A DNA stretch of 64,000 nucleotides from Bacillota bacterium (GTDB lineage: Bacteria; Bacillota; Clostridia; Acetivibrionales; JAEXSP01). The DNA is taken from NCBI GenBank assembly GCA_023453795.1, contig JAEXSP010000038.1, forward strand, positions 92,381-156,380, written 5' to 3'. The position numbers and the translations under genes are program-made. Of this stretch, positions 53,212 to 62,451 are shown one piece after another. The stretch's first letter is position 1. The number at the start of each line of letters is the position of its first letter. The notes beneath the pieces were generated by a model. That model was not told the DNA's origin. It saw only the letters and a program-made list of their open reading frames with translations, and made no database searches.

Positions 53212-54594
53212 ATGCAGAGAAAGATCATTCAGGTCGAAGAAAAAGTACCGCTTCTACAGGGACTGCCTCTAAGTTTTCAGCATCTGTTTGCAATGTTCGG
53301 TGCATCAGTACTGGTACCATTTCTATTCAATAGCGCAGCTCAGGCAGATTATGTTAAAAACGTTCTGCACACAACATTTGAGGCTATCAAAAATAATCAG
53401 GAACTACTGGATAAGGTTAACTCAATCACTGTTATTGATCCTGCCCTTGTATTGCTGCTTAATGGTATTGGAACTCTGATTTACCTGTTTTTATGTAAAG
53501 GTAAAGCACCTGCATTTCTCGGATCAAGCTTTGCGTTTCTTGCACCTGCATTTGCTGTAATCACCAGTACAACAAACTATAATGCGAATTTTAAAGATGC
53601 TCTGGGTGGGTTTATATTATGTGGTGTTATTTTTGCCGTTACTGCCATTATAATTGGAAAAGTTGGAACGGGATGGCTTGATGTTGTTCTTCCTCCTGCA
53701 ACAATGGGTCCTATCGTAGCACTGATTGGGTTGGAATTAGCAGGCACTGCTGCCGGTAATGCAGGTTTGCTGCCTAATGCCAATGGCGGCTATGACACAA
53801 AGGCGGTAATAATTTCATTGGTTACTCTGGGAATTTTAATACTTGGAACACTTCTCTTTAGAGGCTTTTTGTCGGTAATACCTGTATTAATAGCTGTTAT
53901 TGCGGGATATGGGCTTTCATGGGCAATGGGCATTGTAAATTTCGATACAGTTTCATCAGCTAAGTGGGTTACACTGCCAACCTTCGTTACCCCTTCATTT
54001 AAGTTTAATGCTATGTTAATAATTGCCCCTGCTGCGTTAGTTGTAATTTCCGAACATATAGGGCATTTATTTGTAACAGGAAAAATAATTGAAAGAGATC
54101 TTATTAAAGACCCGGGTTTACATAGGTCACTGCTCGGAGACGGCATTTCAACTATTCTTTCAGGTTTTTCAGGATCTTGCCCGACAACTACTTATGGAGA
54201 AAATATGGGGGTTATGGCTATAACCAGGGTATATAGTGTATGGGTTATTGGCGGAGCTGCTGTGATTTCAATAATACTTGGTTTTGTCGGAAAGCTTTCC
54301 GGAATAATATCAAGCATACCGTCTCCCGTTATGGGCGGTATAACTCTCTTGCTTTTTGGAATAATTGCATCGTCAGGTATAAGAATGATTGTTGAAGCGA
54401 AAGTGGATTACAGCAAATCCAGAAACCTTATCCTTACAGCAATTGTATTCATTATTGGGCTAAGTGGAATTTCTATAAAGCTTGGTGATGTTCCGTTGAA
54501 GGGTATGGCACTTGCTACAGTAGTAGGAATGACTTTAAGTTTGATATTCTATATATTTGATAAATTAAAGTTGACAAATGACCAGGAAGCTTAA
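53212..54594 (+). CDS. uraA: Uracil permease (nucleobase:cation symporter 2)
   Basis: A 460-residue NCS2 transporter with about 14 helices. The start has the family element LPLSFQHLFAMFGASVLVPF; later TM8/TM10 substrate-site motifs are SEHIGHLFVTGKI (Glu) and GFSGSCPTTTYGENMGVMA near residues 318-336, which identify the uracil branch. It imports uracil with protons for salvage. GGAGGGG precedes the ATG. No upp or pyr gene is adjacent, so it stands alone, ending at a perfect terminator. Confidence 0.93.
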   Translation: MQRKIIQVEEKVPLLQGLPLSFQHLFAMFGASVLVPFLFNSAAQADYVKNVLHTTFEAIKNNQELLDKVNSITVIDPALVLLLNGIGTLIYLFLCKGKAPAFLGSSFAFLAPAFAVITSTTNYNANFKDALGGFILCGVIFAVTAIIIGKVGTGWLDVVLPPATMGPIVALIGLELAGTAAGNAGLLPNANGGYDTKAVIISLVTLGILILGTLLFRGFLSVIPVLIAVIAGYGLSWAMGIVNFDTVSSAKWVTLPTFVTPSFKFNAMLIIAPAALVVISEHIGHLFVTGKIIERDLIKDPGLHRSLLGDGISTILSGFSGSCPTTTYGENMGVMAITRVYSVWVIGGAAVISIILGFVGKLSGIISSIPSPVMGGITLLLFGIIASSGIRMIVEAKVDYSKSRNLILTAIVFIIGLSGISIKLGDVPLKGMALATVVGMTLSLIFYIFDKLKLTNDQEA

Positions 54595-54609
54595 ATGAAT
54601 TTGAACAAC

Positions 54610-54643
54610 TTAAAGGGGCTTGATGAAAATCAAGCCCCTTTAA
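54610..54643. terminator. Perfect hairpin between uraA and the FapA gene
   Basis: TTAAAGGGGCTTGAT pairs perfectly with ATCAAGCCCCTTTAA around GAAA. Both genes converge on it. Confidence 0.85.
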
Positions 54644-54678
54644 ACTTCAAGAGAGAAAGTGACATTTATGCTTTTTCA

Positions 54679-56268
54679 TCAAGCCTGTTTTATTTCACCA
54701 TCCTGAAGATAATATGTTGATGCAAGCTGAACTGCTGTTAAATCAATTTTGTTTCCTTTAATTATTAGAGTGCAGTTCGGAAAAAGCTTTTTAGTTACAC
54801 ACACTTCACCGTCACCCTTAGCTTTAAGGTATCCGAGAATATCTCTTCTATTTTCATCGATATCTTTGATTTTTTGCTTTATCATAACGATTTTGTCATA
54901 AGCCTCGCTGTGTTCCTTCCGCTGGATAGGATTGAGCTGTCCCTGGCTTTCAAGGGAAGTCATAAGCTGTTTAGATTTCTGCTGTTCGCTTTTCAGTTCG
55001 GTTATCTGTTGTAATGCCTGATCAAGATATTCTTTATATTTTTCCCTGCTAAAGCCTTTTACAATGACAGTAGTCTTTTTTTCCATCTCAGAGCCTATTA
55101 CGGGTGAAAGTACTTTTATATCAGCAGTGATGGTACCGCCAATAATCTTTCCGTTGGAAGAATCAAGTATAACTTCAGCTGCACTGACATTGCTGTTAAT
55201 ACAGTAAAAGCCTATATGAGCTGTTCCGCCGCATTCGATGACGGTATTATCTACGAACTTGGTAAATACATGTTTGGCAGCTTTAATGAGAGAGCTTCCC
55301 TTGGATGCTATTCCGCCTTTAATGAAGATGCTTCCTTTAGTGCTGGTGATGCCTTTAATATGCCCAAGACCCAGAGAACTGTTGATTTCAATGTCATTCG
55401 TGGCTTCTACATGAAATCCGTCGGCTATTGTACCTTTGATGGTCACATACCCGTCAAATTTTATGTTGCCTGTTCTAAAATCTACATCACCGTCTATTTC
55501 AAGATGATTTGATACGCCAATTCTTCCGTCAAAGTAATTTACTGCGCCGGATACTTTGGAATATAAAACAGACTTTTTGTTTTCAATGACTTCCTGAACA
55601 GTGCTCTTATCATAGTTTAAAGGAAAATTCTTGCCCTTTATGGGATTAATGACAACACCCCTGATGGATTTCCCTTGTACACCATCGGTTGCTTCAATCC
55701 GTTCACCAAGCCAATCGCCCTTTTGTACTCTGTTAATAAGCTTTAGATCGTAAAAATCAACGTTCCCGTCTTTATCGATTTCAGGTTTGGATTCCTGAAG
55801 TTCATACATTTTTATAATGCAGTCGGTTCCATTAACAGGAGGAAGGCCTTCAGCAATGACATAGGATTTACCGCTTTCCAGTACCTCATGGAAAAGGTCT
55901 TTCTTGATGCCAAAGATTATGCCCTTCTCGTTAAGCTTGCTGAGAGTTTCTCTGATTAAGCTCTCTCTATTGCTTTCATCCAGGTCTTCGGTAGGAATAT
56001 TGAACTTGATATGAGCCTTAATATTGTCGTTCTGTATTTCTAAAGATATCCTTTCTTTGACGCTTCCGATTTTTTCCGGCGGTCTGGGGGCATTTATGAG
56101 AGCACTTTTTATGGCAAGAAAATTGGATATCTCAAGCTCGTGGTGAGTTGAGAAAATTGATTTAAATTTATCGAGTGGAAACCCTTTCATATAGGTTTCA
56201 ATATAAACGTCGTTTTGTTGTATGTATAATTTCAGGTGATCATCAGCATAAATGATTTTATCATTCAT
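54679..56268 (-). CDS. FapA family protein (DUF342)
   Basis: A 529-residue FapA/DUF342 protein. Residues 1-165 are an N-terminal alpha/beta region. Then come family motifs: VQKGDWLGERIEATDGVQGK near 183-202 and KGKNFPLNYD. Residues 240-390 form a right-handed beta-helix with short repeats such as LEIDGDVDFRTGNIKFDGYV and DIEINSSLGLGHI. A coiled coil follows at about 410-475, rich in Glu, Lys and Gln. FapA proteins polymerise and have been linked to cell-surface and flagellar or polar functions. GAGGGGGTGA precedes the ATG. Confidence 0.9.
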   Translation of the reverse strand: MNDKIIYADDHLKLYIQQNDVYIETYMKGFPLDKFKSIFSTHHELEISNFLAIKSALINAPRPPEKIGSVKERISLEIQNDNIKAHIKFNIPTEDLDESNRESLIRETLSKLNEKGIIFGIKKDLFHEVLESGKSYVIAEGLPPVNGTDCIIKMYELQESKPEIDKDGNVDFYDLKLINRVQKGDWLGERIEATDGVQGKSIRGVVINPIKGKNFPLNYDKSTVQEVIENKKSVLYSKVSGAVNYFDGRIGVSNHLEIDGDVDFRTGNIKFDGYVTIKGTIADGFHVEATNDIEINSSLGLGHIKGITSTKGSIFIKGGIASKGSSLIKAAKHVFTKFVDNTVIECGGTAHIGFYCINSNVSAAEVILDSSNGKIIGGTITADIKVLSPVIGSEMEKKTTVIVKGFSREKYKEYLDQALQQITELKSEQQKSKQLMTSLESQGQLNPIQRKEHSEAYDKIVMIKQKIKDIDENRRDILGYLKAKGDGEVCVTKKLFPNCTLIIKGNKIDLTAVQLASTYYLQDGEIKQA

Positions 56269-56446
56269 AACTTCACCCCCTCATTAGTAATATCGGGTGT
56301 TTTATGAAAAATATTTACACTGAATTAATTTATTGTAAATCTCTGCTTGATTATTATGCGAAAATTGGGGTTTTAAAACAATACCCTGCAACATATATTT
56401 ATAGCAGAACATGACTGACAGAATATTCATAACAGGTTGGGATGAA

Positions 56447-57643
56447 ATGAAAAAAATTATTGGTTTACTTATTGGAACTGTTTTAACACTCAATATTCTT
56501 ATTTTTTCAATGTCTACCGCAGATGACTATAATGAAGGTATTTTCAAAGCTAAACCCGTAACGGCAGACAATATCATAGCTACAAGCAAAAAGCCTGCTG
56601 TAAGCGCTATGGCGGCAATAGTTGTCGATATGGAGAGCGGGAGAGTGCTGTATGAAAAGAATGCTTACTCCAAAAGAGCAATTGCAAGCACTACAAAAAT
56701 AATGACAGCAATTGTTGCTTTAGAAAATGGAAATTTAGAGGATGTTGTAACGGTAAGCAAAAGAGCTGCCAATACGTGGGGATCATCCATAGACTTGGTT
56801 GAAGGGGAACAGCTTTCATTGAAGGAACTGCTTTACGGACTTATGCTTAGTTCAGGAAATGACGCAGCTATAGCTATTGCAGAGCATATAGGCGGTTCTG
56901 TTGAGAGCTTTGCGGATATGATGAACGAAAAGGCAAGAGAACTTGGAGCAGAAAATACCCATTATGTCACACCGCATGGACTTGATATCCAGGACCATTA
57001 TTCAACAGCATATGATCTTGCCCTTATAAGCAGATATGCGTTAACTAACCCTGTATTTGCTTCAATTGTAAGCACGAAGACCATGTCAATAAAGGGGAGA
57101 CAGTTATATAACACAAACGAAATGCTTGGTATGTACCCTGGAGCAGATGGTGTAAAGACAGGTTATACAGGGCAGGCAGGAAGATGTTTGGTGACATCGT
57201 CAACAAGGGACGGATGGAAGATAATATCCGTAGTCCTCGGGTGTTCAACCAGAACTCAGAGGGCAGTCGGCTCTCAGTCCATTCTTGATTATTCTTATCA
57301 GACTTTTAAATTATGCAATCTACAGAAAGAGAAAGACAAGATTAAAGATATTAAGATAGTTAAAGGTATAAAAAAGAATATGCCTGTACTTGCGCTAAGC
57401 GGCATCAAATATCCGTTAAAAAGCGACGAAATCGGTTTGGTTAAATCTGAAATCAGTCTTCCAAAGAGTCTTAAGGCACCGGTTATTAAAGGAACCGAAA
57501 TAGGGGAGATAAAGTTTATGCTCAATGGTAACATAATAGCAAGTTCAAAGCTCATATCCGGTGAAAGTGTCAGGCGAAAAGTTTTTGCGGATTACCTCGG
57601 GGATATATTTACTGCTTGGGGAAGGCTCATCAAAAGCAATTAA
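56447..57643 (+). CDS. D-alanyl-D-alanine carboxypeptidase (peptidase S11), second copy
   Basis: A 398-residue low-molecular-weight PBP. The N-terminal hydrophobic segment (MKKIIGLLIGTVLTLNILIF) is a signal or anchor. Active-site motifs: Ser81-x-x-Lys84 in IASTTKIMT, Ser-Gly-Asn in LSSGNDAAIA near 134, and Lys-Thr-Gly in DGVKTGYTGQAG near 234. A C-terminal beta domain follows, without the extra membrane helix seen in the copy at 38367. ATG 56447 was chosen because GGGATGA is just upstream and it gives a proper signal peptide; ATG 56411 adds 12 residues that spoil it. Confidence 0.92.
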   Translation: MKKIIGLLIGTVLTLNILIFSMSTADDYNEGIFKAKPVTADNIIATSKKPAVSAMAAIVVDMESGRVLYEKNAYSKRAIASTTKIMTAIVALENGNLEDVVTVSKRAANTWGSSIDLVEGEQLSLKELLYGLMLSSGNDAAIAIAEHIGGSVESFADMMNEKARELGAENTHYVTPHGLDIQDHYSTAYDLALISRYALTNPVFASIVSTKTMSIKGRQLYNTNEMLGMYPGADGVKTGYTGQAGRCLVTSSTRDGWKIISVVLGCSTRTQRAVGSQSILDYSYQTFKLCNLQKEKDKIKDIKIVKGIKKNMPVLALSGIKYPLKSDEIGLVKSEISLPKSLKAPVIKGTEIGEIKFMLNGNIIASSKLISGESVRRKVFADYLGDIFTAWGRLIKSN

Positions 57644-57706
57644 TAATTTGTAAAGGGATAAGAAAAAATTAATCGTGAATTGCATATGATGGAATGATTC
57701 ATATTT

Positions 57707-57747
57707 AAAAGGGCAATTAGGCTGATAGCTTTCCTAACTGCCTTTTA
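57707..57747 (+). terminator. Terminator after the second carboxypeptidase
   Basis: AAAAGGGCAATTAGG pairs with CCTAACTGCCTTTT around a ten-base loop, with one bulge and one mismatch, followed by ATTG. The stem itself ends in TTTT. Confidence 0.55.
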
Positions 57748-57862
57748 TTGATTGTTTTTAACACATATGATAATATTATCCTGACAAGTAAATATATACA
57801 TAAAGCTGAGGCTGGATAAACGAGAAAATGCAAAATAACAGCCGGAGATGGGGAGGTTCTGT

Positions 57863-59305
57863 ATGAAAAAAAAGCTGTTGTTGATAGCTGTTCTATGCAT
57901 ATCTGCAAATCTTGGATTTTCTTTTTTATATGCTGCCGGATCGGGTAGCGCTTCACAGGATAAGGCTAAACCTTTGTACGGCTTGAATTTCAGCCCATAC
58001 CTTGAAAGCCAGAGTCCGGATCAGGGTTCCAAAATCAGTGAAGAACAGCTAAAGATGAGGCTGCAGATAGTAAAACCATATACTCAATGGATTCGGACAT
58101 TTTCCTGTACCAACGGATTGGAGAACATCGGCAAAACAGCTCACGGGATGGGTTTAAAAACCCTTGTAGGTGCATGGATAGGGAAAGACTCCCAATTAAA
58201 TAATCAGGAAACAGATGCAATTATCAAGGTTGCAAAAAGCGGGGGTGCTGATATAGTCGCTGTAGGCAATGAGGTTTTGCTCAGGGGCGATTTAAAAGAA
58301 GACCAGTTGATAAGTTATATAAACAAGGTAAAAACAGCTGTTAAGAAATATAATCCCAATATCAAGGTTTCAACTGTTGATGGATATTATGCGTTATTGA
58401 AGCATCCGAAGGTTATGGAGGTTTGTGATGTTATACTTATAAACTGCTATCCTTTCTGGGAAGGCTGCAGGCTGGAAGACTCCATAGTGTCACTGAACAA
58501 TATGTACGAAAAAGTCAAAAAAGCCGGCAGGGGAAAGGAAGTAATCATTTCAGAAACGGGATGGCCAAGTGGCGGTAAGAGCGTCGGCAAAGCGGTACCA
58601 TCTAAAAATAATGCACAAAAATATCTTAAAAGTGTTTTGGAATGGATTAAAACCAAAAAAGTCAAGTGTTTTTACTTTACAGGTTTCGACGAGTCATGGA
58701 AAGCAGTTCATGAAGGTGACCTAGGTGCTTATTGGGGAATTTTTGACAACAATGGTGCATTAAAATTCGATCTGGACAGTTTCAAGGGCTTATCGGTAAA
58801 AACCATGCCTAAAGGCAGTTATTTGCCGATTGATGGAATATTCATTCCTTCGGGGTATATGGGGAGTACTGAAAACATCAAACTGGAAAGGGTTGGAGCT
58901 AATTCGGGGGATATCAGAAAATATATGAAAATCAGTCTCCTGAATAAGAATCAAAGCGGAGACTGGTCGGGAATATATTGGCAGTATCCCGCCAACAACT
59001 GGGGAAGTAAGCCCGGCTTGAATTTATTCAACCCCAAAAAGCTTACATTTTATGCAAAAGGGGATAAGGGAGGAGAATATGCAGAATTCAAGGTCGGCGG
59101 GATAAGCGGTGATTTTGCCGATTCTATTAATCCCGCAGTCGGTACAAACCTTGTCAAACTTTCAAACCAATGGTTAAAGTACTCCATAGATATCGGGGAA
59201 AGGGATGCAAGCTCAGTAATAGGTGGATTTTGCTGTGTTGCAAGTAAGGGATATAATCCTTCCGGATGTATAATATATCTGGCAAATATACAATTCGAGT
59301 GGTAA
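57863..59305 (+). CDS. Secreted GH17 endo-beta-1,3-glucanase with C-terminal accessory domain
   Basis: A 480-residue protein. A signal peptide (MKKKLLLIAVLCISANLGFS, cleavage near LYAAG) is followed by a GH17 barrel starting YGLNFSPYLESQSP. The proton donor is Glu137 in VAVGNEVLLRG and the nucleophile is Glu231 in IISETGWPSGG, both in the sequence contexts conserved in plant and fungal beta-1,3-glucanases. Residues 315-480 are a beta-rich module (SGIYWQYPANNWGSKPGLNL, LTFYAKGDKGGEYAEFKVGG) resembling a carbohydrate-binding domain. It should attack beta-1,3- or mixed-linkage glucans outside the cell. No dockerin is seen. ATG 57863 has GGGGAGG six bases upstream. Confidence 0.9.
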   Translation: MKKKLLLIAVLCISANLGFSFLYAAGSGSASQDKAKPLYGLNFSPYLESQSPDQGSKISEEQLKMRLQIVKPYTQWIRTFSCTNGLENIGKTAHGMGLKTLVGAWIGKDSQLNNQETDAIIKVAKSGGADIVAVGNEVLLRGDLKEDQLISYINKVKTAVKKYNPNIKVSTVDGYYALLKHPKVMEVCDVILINCYPFWEGCRLEDSIVSLNNMYEKVKKAGRGKEVIISETGWPSGGKSVGKAVPSKNNAQKYLKSVLEWIKTKKVKCFYFTGFDESWKAVHEGDLGAYWGIFDNNGALKFDLDSFKGLSVKTMPKGSYLPIDGIFIPSGYMGSTENIKLERVGANSGDIRKYMKISLLNKNQSGDWSGIYWQYPANNWGSKPGLNLFNPKKLTFYAKGDKGGEYAEFKVGGISGDFADSINPAVGTNLVKLSNQWLKYSIDIGERDASSVIGGFCCVASKGYNPSGCIIYLANIQFEW

Positions 59306-59319
59306 ATGGGGGATAGAGT

Positions 59320-59946
59320 ATGAAGGAGAATCTAAAGCTTGATTCATCTAAAATCGGTTTTTGGGACAAGTTCAACAAAATACTGCCGATATCGGTTTTG
59401 GTTACTTTACTGCTGTTCATATTAACTCAGGTCATGACAATAAATAAACTGGAGATAAAAATCGGACAACTTGAAAGTGGTGTTAAAAACGACAGCCCAT
59501 ATAATGAAAAAAGTTCGCCTAAAAATTACAGCAATGAAAAAACCCGGCAGGGTATTCTGGATCTCGTCGACAGGGAGAAGAGGCTGGCTGAAGATGTTAA
59601 CTATGAAGAGCTGAAAGAGGTATACACTCAGGATGCGGAATATATTAAAAAAGTCGGCGGCAATACATACTCAAGCACCGGTTACGAAGAAATATACAAG
59701 AGGTATAAAGAGCCTGATTTGAAGATTGATGAATCCAATAAATTTAATTTCAGAATTTATTATACTAAGTTCGGTCGTAAACAAAAACCTGTAGAAGCCA
59801 ATTTGGTATATGATATGTTCATAAAATATTCTTATAAGAATGTAGAAAAGTATGAATTAAAAAACGGAAAAGAACTTATGAAACTAGTGTACGATACCAA
59901 TAAAGGTGTATGGCGTATAAAGTATTTTTTCATAGAATCGGCTTGA
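59320..59946 (+). CDS. Membrane-anchored protein paired with the GH17 glucanase
   Basis: A 208-residue protein with a 27-residue cytoplasmic start, one membrane helix (about residues 28-46, PISVLVTLLLFILTQVM), a short coil and an external domain of about 130 residues. That domain (AEDVNYEELKEVYTQDAEYI, EIYKRYKEPDLKID, GVWRIKYFFIES) resembles SnoaL/NTF2-like cone folds by its helix then strands ending in a Trp-Arg-Ile strand; this is a weak inference. It starts 15 bases after the glucanase, so they form an operon, closed by the terminator at 59981. Confidence 0.55.
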   Translation: MKENLKLDSSKIGFWDKFNKILPISVLVTLLLFILTQVMTINKLEIKIGQLESGVKNDSPYNEKSSPKNYSNEKTRQGILDLVDREKRLAEDVNYEELKEVYTQDAEYIKKVGGNTYSSTGYEEIYKRYKEPDLKIDESNKFNFRIYYTKFGRKQKPVEANLVYDMFIKYSYKNVEKYELKNGKELMKLVYDTNKGVWRIKYFFIESA

Positions 59947-59980
59947 TGGAAAATCCATATGGTATAAAAATAAAATTGTA

Positions 59981-60028
59981 GAAATTCCCTCCCGGCATTA
60001 TTGATTTTTGCCAAGGAGGGAATTTTTT
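59981..60028 (+). terminator. Terminator after the glucanase operon
   Basis: GAAATTCCCTCC pairs with AGGAGGGAATTT-type sequence (60014-60025), with an inner GGCA/TGCC pair, followed by six T. Confidence 0.85.
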
Positions 60029-60109
60029 GTCAAAATACATTTGATTGAGATGTTCTATTTTGGTATAATTGAAAAAATGTGTTTAGAATAATCAGAAAGC
60101 TCCGGACTA

Positions 60110-61330
60110 ATGAAAATGTTTAAAATTCCTACAATATTAAGAAATCGATCTCTTATACAATTTCTGCTCGGTAGAATACTGATAGTATTTGCATTTCAGA
60201 TGATGACAGTAGCGATAGGCTGGCAGATATATTCTATTACCGGCTCGGCGTTTTACCTGGGGCTCGTAGGTTTGACAGAGTTTTTTCCCATGTTCATGCT
60301 TACTTTGGTTGTAGGCTATGTAGCAGACCACTTTAACCGAAAGCTCATTATATGCATATGCCAGACGATATCGGGCATCGGGATTCTAACGCTGTCCGCA
60401 GGAAGCTTTGGGGGATGGATATCCAAAGAGAGTATACTTATCACAATATTTTTCATAGCAGCGGCAAATGCGTTTCAGGGACCGCCTATGCAAGCCCTGC
60501 TTCCCAATATTGTCAGCAAGGAGGATTTCCCACAGGCAGCGGCCTGGTCTGCATCGGCTTTTCAATTTTCAGTAATTGTCGGGCCTGCTTTTGGAGGCAT
60601 TCTTTATGTATTCGGTGCAGGAGCTGTATATCTTGCTGCGGGGGCTATGGCAATTCTTGCGGCTTTTATGATTTCCTTCATTTCCGTAACTAATGAGCAG
60701 ACAAAACGTGAGCCTGTTTCCTTTAAATCTTTGTTTGCAGGCATTTCTTTTATCAAAAGCAAGCCTACTATACTTGGGGCGATTTCGCTTGATTTGTTTG
60801 CCGTTCTGTTCGGAGGAGCAACAGCTCTGCTGCCTGTTTATGCAAAGAGCATTCTGAAGATCGGACCGTTCGGGCTTGGAATATTACGCTCAGCGCCTGC
60901 CGCAGGAGCTTTGATTACCTCTGTTTGGCTGGCCAGGAGGCCTTTAAAAAGAAAAGTGGGCGTGAAAATGTTTACTGCCGTTATTATCTTCGGACTTTCA
61001 ACAATTTTGTTTGCTGTCTCAAAATTATTTGTGCTTACGCTTGCAGCTCTTTTCGTTCTGGGGGCTTCGGATATAATCAGTGTTGTTATACGCGCCACCT
61101 TGATTCAGTTAGAGACACCGGACAACATGAGGGGAAGGGTAAGCTCGGTAAACCAAGTGTTTATAGGCACTTCCAACCAGCTTGGAGAATTTGAGTCAGG
61201 CTTGACTGCCTTCTGCTTCGGGGTCGTTCCGGCAGCTTTAATAGGGGGTATTGGGACAATCCTTGTGGTTCTGACGTGGATGAAGCTGTTTCCTTCGCTT
61301 TTGCACAGGGACAAGCTTGAATCTGCCTAG
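60110..61330 (+). CDS. MFS exporter, EntS-like
   Basis: A 406-residue major-facilitator protein with 12 helices. The signature loop between TM2 and TM3 is GYVADHFNRKLIICICQ (the family G-x3-D-R/H-x2-R pattern). The start IQFLLGRILIVFAFQMMTVA, the QAAAWSASAFQFSVIVGPAF element and a C-terminal DNMRGRVSSVNQVFIGTSNQ block match the enterobactin-exporter-like/MFS_3 group of drug and siderophore effluxers. The start (ATG 60110 or 60116) lacks a good ribosome site, so translation may be weak. Confidence 0.85.
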   Translation: MKMFKIPTILRNRSLIQFLLGRILIVFAFQMMTVAIGWQIYSITGSAFYLGLVGLTEFFPMFMLTLVVGYVADHFNRKLIICICQTISGIGILTLSAGSFGGWISKESILITIFFIAAANAFQGPPMQALLPNIVSKEDFPQAAAWSASAFQFSVIVGPAFGGILYVFGAGAVYLAAGAMAILAAFMISFISVTNEQTKREPVSFKSLFAGISFIKSKPTILGAISLDLFAVLFGGATALLPVYAKSILKIGPFGLGILRSAPAAGALITSVWLARRPLKRKVGVKMFTAVIIFGLSTILFAVSKLFVLTLAALFVLGASDIISVVIRATLIQLETPDNMRGRVSSVNQVFIGTSNQLGEFESGLTAFCFGVVPAALIGGIGTILVVLTWMKLFPSLLHRDKLESA

Positions 61331-61473
61331 AATAACCTTTTGTTATGTTTTTTAAGAGGTGTAATTGAAAACCTTTATATTCTATTTATGATTTATACAT
61401 CTCACATCAGAGTTAAGTAATGTAGTATGCGCCTTCTTTGAAATTACATATTGTAAAAAATTTCTTGTTTAAC

Positions 61474-61502
61474 TTTACATTTACATTGTTCTGTGCTATA
61501 TT
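61474..61502 (+). promoter_or_regulatory. Candidate promoter upstream of the Agr-like module
   Basis: TTTACA (61474-61479) and TATATT (61497-61502) with a 17-base spacer. The rest of the gap 61331-61650 is AT-rich with no gene. Confidence 0.5.
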
Positions 61503-61529
61503 TTTACATAAAGAAAAATGTAAAATTAA

Positions 61530-61563
61530 AACTGTTTTCATAAAAATATGGGAACAGTTTTTT
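61530..61563 (+). terminator. Hairpin with T run in the leader of the Agr-like module
   Basis: AACTGTTTTCATA pairs with TATGGGAACAGTT (G-U pairs inside), with a T run overlapping its end. It lies about 30 bases past the candidate promoter, so it may be an attenuator or may simply end MFS read-through. Confidence 0.6.
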
Positions 61564-61650
61564 GGCTAAATAAGGGCTATTCTAAAATTCGACAATGAAT
61601 GCGCAAATAGCAACAATTCGTTAACAATTAGAATGGAGTGATCATGGCAA

Positions 61651-62451
61651 ATGGATAAGATGAATCTATTTAATATTTTAACTGTATCCGCTCCTGAGTT
61701 TATATTAGACTTGTTACTTGCATTTTTATTATTCGGCGAAAAACAAAAGCTTCTGGGAAATAAAACAGCTATTATAAAATATATTGCTTCAGTAATTCTT
61801 ATGTGCATTCCATCCCTTCTAGTAAGAGGATTTATTCCGTTTGGAGTGCAGACTGTTTTTATTCAGATGCTAATGTACATACTTATAATTAAATTAATGT
61901 TTTATACGAAATACGATTCATTCAGGGAAATAGTCAAATGCGGATGGGGTAAACCTATATACGGTACAATATTCTTTATAGCAGTAATCATGTTTGCTGA
62001 TATTATTTATGCAGTACCTTTAATGGGCTATTTAAATAAATCCTTTAGGGATATATTCAGTGATGATATATTCCGTCTGCTTGGAAGTCTGCCTGAAAGG
62101 ATCATCCAAATTTATGTAGCAATATTTTTATGGAGCTTTAAAGCTGTAAGATTGGATATTAAAAAATATGCTCCAATACAAAAACTTTGTTATACGATTT
62201 TAGTTTTTTTATGTATTTTTGAAGGTATTTTCACGTTTACTTTTATTAAATTTTTTGCTATTATGGAAATATATCTAAGAATTGTATTATTTGTGGGCTG
62301 TTTGCTGCTTGCTGCCTTTAATATATTGATTTTCAAGTTTATATCAAGGTATACCGAGACGGTAGTAACATATGAACAGGCTAAAATAACAAGTAAAATA
62401 ATGGATATAAATAGAAGGATAAGAAACATAACGGGGGAGGGGCAAGAATGA
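61651..62451 (+). CDS. Polytopic membrane protein, AgrC-sensor-like without kinase domain
   Basis: A 266-residue protein with about seven hydrophobic segments (starts near residues 10, 45, 70, 105, 150, 180 and 205) and a short cytoplasmic tail (VTYEQAKITSKIMDINRRIR) that stops where an AgrC-type receptor would continue into a histidine kinase. Immediately downstream, overlapping by four bases (ATGA), is an AgrD-like peptide gene. It lacks the catalytic Arg/His/Cys pattern of AgrB. I infer a peptide receptor, immunity or export role. GGAG at 61635 serves both ATG 61651 and a four-codon ATG-GCA-AAT-GGA-TAA frame at 61644 that overlaps the start. Confidence 0.6.
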   Translation: MDKMNLFNILTVSAPEFILDLLLAFLLFGEKQKLLGNKTAIIKYIASVILMCIPSLLVRGFIPFGVQTVFIQMLMYILIIKLMFYTKYDSFREIVKCGWGKPIYGTIFFIAVIMFADIIYAVPLMGYLNKSFRDIFSDDIFRLLGSLPERIIQIYVAIFLWSFKAVRLDIKKYAPIQKLCYTILVFLCIFEGIFTFTFIKFFAIMEIYLRIVLFVGCLLLAAFNILIFKFISRYTETVVTYEQAKITSKIMDINRRIRNITGEGQE

